Shown here piece after piece: positions 59,255 to 64,000 of a stretch of DNA of 64,000 nucleotides. The notes under the pieces were generated by a model, which worked only from the letters and a program-made list of their open reading frames with translations, made no database searches and was not told where the DNA came from. Origin of the DNA: Medicago truncatula (taxonomy: Eukaryota > Streptophyta > Magnoliopsida > Fabales > Fabaceae); contig NC_053043.1 of assembly GCF_003473485.1 (NCBI RefSeq), positions 37,920,576 through 37,984,575 of the forward strand, written 5' to 3'. The translations under genes and the position numbers were made by a program. Every line of letters starts with the position of its first letter. Positions within the stretch are counted from its first letter, which is position 1.

Positions 59255-59900
59255 TGATGCCATACACCGGAAAACTGCGGTATTGTGCTGTCCAGTTTTG
59301 GTACTTTCATTAGTTTACTCAAGATGAGTTCAACTCAAAGTGAAAGATGAGAATCAGTCAGAGAAATGGAAAGCTCTGTAATAATTGTTTGAGATCATGG
59401 CATTGTAATGTTTTCATGCACATGAAAGAGGAATTTTGATATGTTAAGAGAGAACATTAATATAGACAATACTCCCAAGGGTTAGATGAATATAATGATA
59501 AGTCATACTTTCAATTTATTTCATAATTCATCATCGAAAACTTTATGGACTACACTATGATTTCCATGAGTCTGGAATGCTTCCTATTTCAAGATAAAGA
59601 GAATGGGAAATTGGGTTGTTGTGACAATAATGATGACGTTTTCACTATAACCAGCAGAAAACATGTGTATTCGTGCGGGTCGCTTTAATTTTTTTGGTGG
59701 TGTCCACATTGCATATATTATGCATTGTCCTTACCAACTGAGCTATACTCATGGGGACATTCGTACGGATTGCTTGATGTTGTTGAATATATTAAGGTAT
59801 AGGTATATAATAAAATTATTTAGAAATTTGTTATAAAATACTTTTATTTGTTATAAAATACTGTTATAAAATTATATGATTTATTTTATTTTATTTGTGG
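59255..59900. other. 3' region of PET191 and SINE fragment
   Basis: The probable 3' untranslated region runs from 59255. A minus-strand SINE head is seen at about 59697-59760: its complement reads GTCCCCATGAGTATAGCTCA then GTTGGTAAGGACAATGCATA. Only the A-box half remains. Confidence 0.55.
59697..59760 (-). mobile_element. Truncated Au-like SINE head
   Basis: The reverse complement contains AGTATAGCTCAGTTGGTAAG, an A-box like that of the SINE at 53486-53619, then ATGCATAATATATGCAATGT. The B-box part is absent. Confidence 0.6.
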
Positions 59901-62900
59901 GTATTCATTAAGATATTCGCCATGTATCAGTCTGTGATGAAGACATATCATGGTAAAGAAAATGGGTTGGTGGTGATTTAATGGAGGTAGGTTTTTGTTC
60001 ATTTCTTTCGTGAGAAGTTATGAAATAAATTAGAAAATGAGAGAAGATAAAAAAAATAATTTGAACATGAGAGAAATGATAAGGAAAATAAGGAGTGTGT
60101 GCTTTTCTATGAGCGTGAAAGGAATAGAGTGAATTGCCTATAATTTTACTGGTTTGATTAAGGAGTTGGAGATTTTTGAATAAATTATCATAATGTTGGC
60201 ATAATGTTGGGATTTCTAGGTGATTTTTCACCGGGTTGGATGATCGTATTAGGTCAATAGCAACCATACAAATGAGATTGACACCAGAACTTCACATGAA
60301 ACCTTAAGACATTAGGTATTTTGGTCATCTGACTTATATGTTGCTCAAAATCTACTCTTCCATCTAATGTATAAAGTTAACTCGCATTTGACACATTAAC
60401 ATATCCTAATCAATTGTGCGTCTGTCTACGTCCATAATTATGTTACGTAATCAAATAAGGTCAAAATTAGACACAACATGTTCAAACAAGTTGATTGATG
60501 GTGATTTCATGAAGGAAGGTTTATATTCCTTTCATCTATGAGAATAGAGAAAGGAAACTAGAAAGAAAAATAAAACAAGTAAGAAAAAAAAATTAACATG
60601 AGAGAAAAATTAAGGTGAAAAATATGTATTGTGTTTTGTCCGTGAGAGTACATAAAATAGATTGAATTATCGGTAATTATGTGGTTTTATTGAAGGAGTT
60701 GAAATTTTTTGGGTAATTATTACCAAAAAATTAGACTTAATTAAAAAAAACGTTGTATCATTTTAAAATTTCTAATAAACATGTATTTTGTAAACTCATC
60801 ATAGCACATGTGCATTTTCCAGTGTCACACCCCATCATAGACCATATGTGAAGGAGTTTGAAAAAATAGAGGTTGAATAGAAGAATAGAATGAAAGCGAT
60901 TGACATCTACAAATGAAGTTTTACCGAAAAAATGGTTAATTAAGTAAATGTTTCCTATAAATATAAAGATATTTTTTTAGTTTCTTGAAAAAAAAATTGC
61001 ATTTTTTTAATCGTTGTAACTTTTTTATTTGGCATTTTTAGGGACCAAAAACACGGACTTAAAATTTTACAGGGACTAAGAATGTTGATAAAAAAAATTG
61101 ACAAAAACTAAAATTGTTGACAATTTTTTTACAATAACTAAAAAGTGCGATTTATTTTTGTATGGACTAAAAATGAAATTCTGGATATTTATAGGGACCA
61201 TTTACTTGATTAACTTTACAAAAAAAAAAATTTAAAAAAAATCAAACACCAGTAAATTAGTTCGTCATAATGTTGGGACTACGGAGGAAACCTACATTGG
61301 TTCGGAACATCATGTTATGGTAAGAGCAATCACACAAGTGAGATTGACACAATATCTTCACTTGAAATGTCTAATAAGCATGTATTTTGGTAAATTAGCA
61401 TTACACATCTACATTTTTCCATTTTCAGATCACACAAAAGATCAAAAGTGAAGTAATTTAAAATAGTAAAGGTTGACTAAAAAAATTGCATCAAACCAAA
61501 TGATATTCGAAAACTAAAATTTTAACATGATAAAAAATTAAACAAATGACATCTAAAACTAACAAAACAGTTCATCGTAATGTTGTGACTTTCAGGGAGA
61601 GCCTAAATTGAGTTGGATAATCACATTTGGGTAAAAGCACCCATAAAAGTGAAACTAACACCACATCCTCATCCAAAATTTTAAGGCATTAGTTATTTGT
61701 GTAATCTCACTTATATTTTTTTTGACCACCTACTCTTGCATCCAATATGAAACTTTAACTCACATACGAAAAATTAACTTCTCTCTCCTAAATGTGAGAC
61801 TTTCTACATCTGTAATTTTGTGACATAACCAAATAAAGTAATATTGAAGCACAAAATGGTAGAAAAGGTTGGTTCATGGGGGTTTCATGAAGAGATGGTT
61901 ATATTCATTTATTTCATGAGTATAGAGAAAATGAACTAGAAAAAGAAATAAATAAAAAAGGAATTTTAACATGAGAGAAATGATAAGGGAAAAATGAGTG
62001 TGTGCTTTTACCATGAGAGTATATGGAATAATGTGAGTTGCTCGTAATTTTGTGGGATTGTTGAAGAATTAGGAGTTTTGGGGTAATTATTTTACGACAA
62101 ATTAGATTCAATTAAAGAATCGCAACATCAATTTAAATTTTTTAATAAGTATGTTTTTGTCAACTCAGTAGAACATATGCATTTTTCCACTGTTAGATTC
62201 TACAAAAGACCCAAAGTGAAGGAATTTGAAATAAGGGAGGTTGAATAAAAAAAAATAGCATGGAAGCGAATGGCGTTCAATAATTAAAATTTAGGATAAA
62301 TTTTTTAAATAAATGAGATATAAAAGCTAACAAAACAATTCATCATAACTTTGGGACTTCCAAGGGATCTTACACTGAGTTTTATCACCATATTAGACTA
62401 AGAGATATCATACAAGTGAGATTGATATCACATATTCACACAAAACCTTAAGTCAATAGTATGTATATGTCATCTCACTTATATGTTATTCAAAATCTAC
62501 TCTTCTATCTACTATAGAATTTTAACTCATACTTGACACATTAACTTCTCTTATTCAAGTTTGCAACTCTCTGTGTCCATAATTACGTGACATAGTCAAA
62601 TAATATCAAATGAAGACACCATATGTTTAAAAAGGTTGGTTAGTGATGGTTTCATTGAGGGAGGTTTATGTTTCTTTCTCACATGAGAAGAGAGAAAGGA
62701 AATTAGAAGTAAGAAAAAAGATACGAAAAAAAGATTTGAACATGAGAGAAGATAATGGGAAAAAACTAATCATTGTGTGTTTTGTTTGTGAAGGTATAGA
62801 AAACAGTGTGAGTTGTATGACAAATCTATGAGTTTACTCAACGAGTTGGAGATTCTTTGGACAACTATTTTACCAAAAAATTAGATTCAATTAAAAAAAC

Positions 62901-64000
62901 ACCACATATTTTTAAATATCTAATAAGCATATATTTATCAACCCAACATAACACATTGACAATTTTTCATTATCATTTGCCACACACAGCCAAAAGTAAA
63001 TAAATTTGAAATAATTGAGGTTGAATGAAAAATTCACAAGAAAGAGAATGACATTCAAAAATAAAATTTTAAGATTGAAAAGTTAAAGACTTAATTGCAG
63101 ATTTAGTCCCATATTTTCAGCAACTCATGAATTGGTCCGTTCATTTTAAAATCACTCAGCTTCACTCCTAGGAAATGCAAAATTAGTGACGGAAAAAATA
63201 AAATCCCTATAAATTCCTTGGTCGCAAAATTTAGTAACATAATTAGAGAGAGATTTCATGTTATCCCTCACTTTTTTGTTTTTTTAGTAGTGTTTAGGTC
63301 CCTTTATGCTATTTTTAGACTAGAAAACAATGATGTGACATATTTTAGATGACCTTGCATTTAGTCTGATGATGTAGAATGATCAATACCCATGTAATTA
63401 CATGAAAACTCCTTTAAAGTTTTTATTTAAATATGACATATCACCATTTTTAAGTTCAAAAATCTGAATAAGGCACCAAGACCGTGTAATTTTGAAATGG
63501 AAGGACAATTTCCGTGAGTGAGTGAAAATAGAAGAACCAAAACTGTAATTAAGCCAAAATTAAACAAATGACATTCAAAAACTAAAAAAAATAGTTCATC
63601 ATATTGTCGTGAGTTTCGTGACATCCTACATTGAGTTTGATCATCGCGTTAGATTAAAAGAAACCAAACAAGTGATTAGACACCACATCTTCACCCTAAA
63701 GCTTAAAGTAGTAGGTATATGAGTCATATAACTTATATGTTGTTCAACATCTACTTCAATTTAATATTAAAATTAAATAAATGACATCCAAAAACTAACA
63801 AAACAGTTCATCATAATGTTCAGAGTTCAGTAACGAAAAAAAAGTCCACAGTTCTGATGGAGACTACAATGAGTTGAATCATCACATTATGTTAAGGTTA
63901 ATCATACAATTGACAGCACATCATCATCCAAAATCTTAGTGTATTAGGTATATCGATCATCTCACTTATATGTTTCTTAACATTTACTTTTGCATCCAGG
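59901..64000. repeat. Array of diverged 0.5-1.2-kb repeats continuing past the window
   Basis: Blocks recur in the same order. A GTGAGATTGACACCACA-type block occurs near 60271, 61338, 61640, 62420, 63678 and 63911. A GGTGATTTCATGAAGGAAGG-type block occurs near 59968, 60499, 61870 and 62636. An ACAAAACAGTTCATCATAAT-type block occurs near 61560, 62330, 63590 and 63795. Spacing is irregular and divergence high. Open frames inside (59908-60267, 61914-62111) are translations of the same repeat. No transposase or reverse transcriptase was seen. A nested AGGGACTAAAAA stretch lies at 61030-61210. Confidence 0.75.

Overview
The window is nuclear DNA from a dicot plant, most likely a legume close to Medicago. 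The base composition is AT-rich. Genes have multiple GT-AG introns, and CT-rich leaders precede several of them. The two LEA genes are of the D-34/PM25 seed type, and tRNA-derived (Au-like) SINEs and many MITE-type elements fill the gaps. The species is inferred, not proven. I found no rRNA or tRNA gene, CRISPR array or bacterial-type operon.

Layout, left to right: (1) 0.6-2.4 kb, a two-exon DOG1-domain gene. (2) 2.4-10.8 kb, AT-rich intergenic DNA with a Stowaway-type MITE and a decayed intronless copy of a NAP1-related (SET/NRP) gene. (3) 10.8-17.2 kb, a stretch bounded by long inverted repeats. It contains a complete 4.1-kb PIF/Harbinger transposon (12678-16752) with a TTA target duplication, a DDE transposase and a Myb/SANT-like partner gene. 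(4) 18.7-26.6 kb, a tandem pair of Tubby-like F-box genes. (5) 27.2-33.3 kb, a tandem pair of seed-maturation LEA (SMP) genes. (6) 35.7-51.8 kb, a duplicated block carrying a minus-strand RING-H2 E3 ligase gene of the MBR1/2 type. The left copy is dead and the right copy is intact over five exons. Between them lie a decayed LINE ORF1 and four head-to-tail copies of an 842-bp repeat. (7) 53.5-59.3 kb, a small PET191/COA5 cytochrome-oxidase assembly gene. Its 5.2-kb second intron holds a decayed Copia element that itself carries a hAT-type MITE and an RTE-type LINE tail. (8) 59.9-64.0 kb, diverged repeats that run off the end of the window.

The main theme is local duplication followed by asymmetric fate. 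In each of the three tandem pairs one member looks standard and the other is altered: the second Tubby gene has a changed conserved motif, the first LEA gene is shortened, and the first RING gene is a pseudogene. The genes do not form one pathway. Possible shared seed roles (DOG1-like, LEA) are only suggestive.

I did not find a convincing new molecular system. The most notable items are the Harbinger element with G-run-rich ends, the 842-bp tandem array between the RING copies, three introns with GC donor sites, and several small transposons whose target duplications can be read directly. All coordinates come from reading the sequence by hand. Splice sites were chosen by frame continuity and family resemblance, without transcript evidence.
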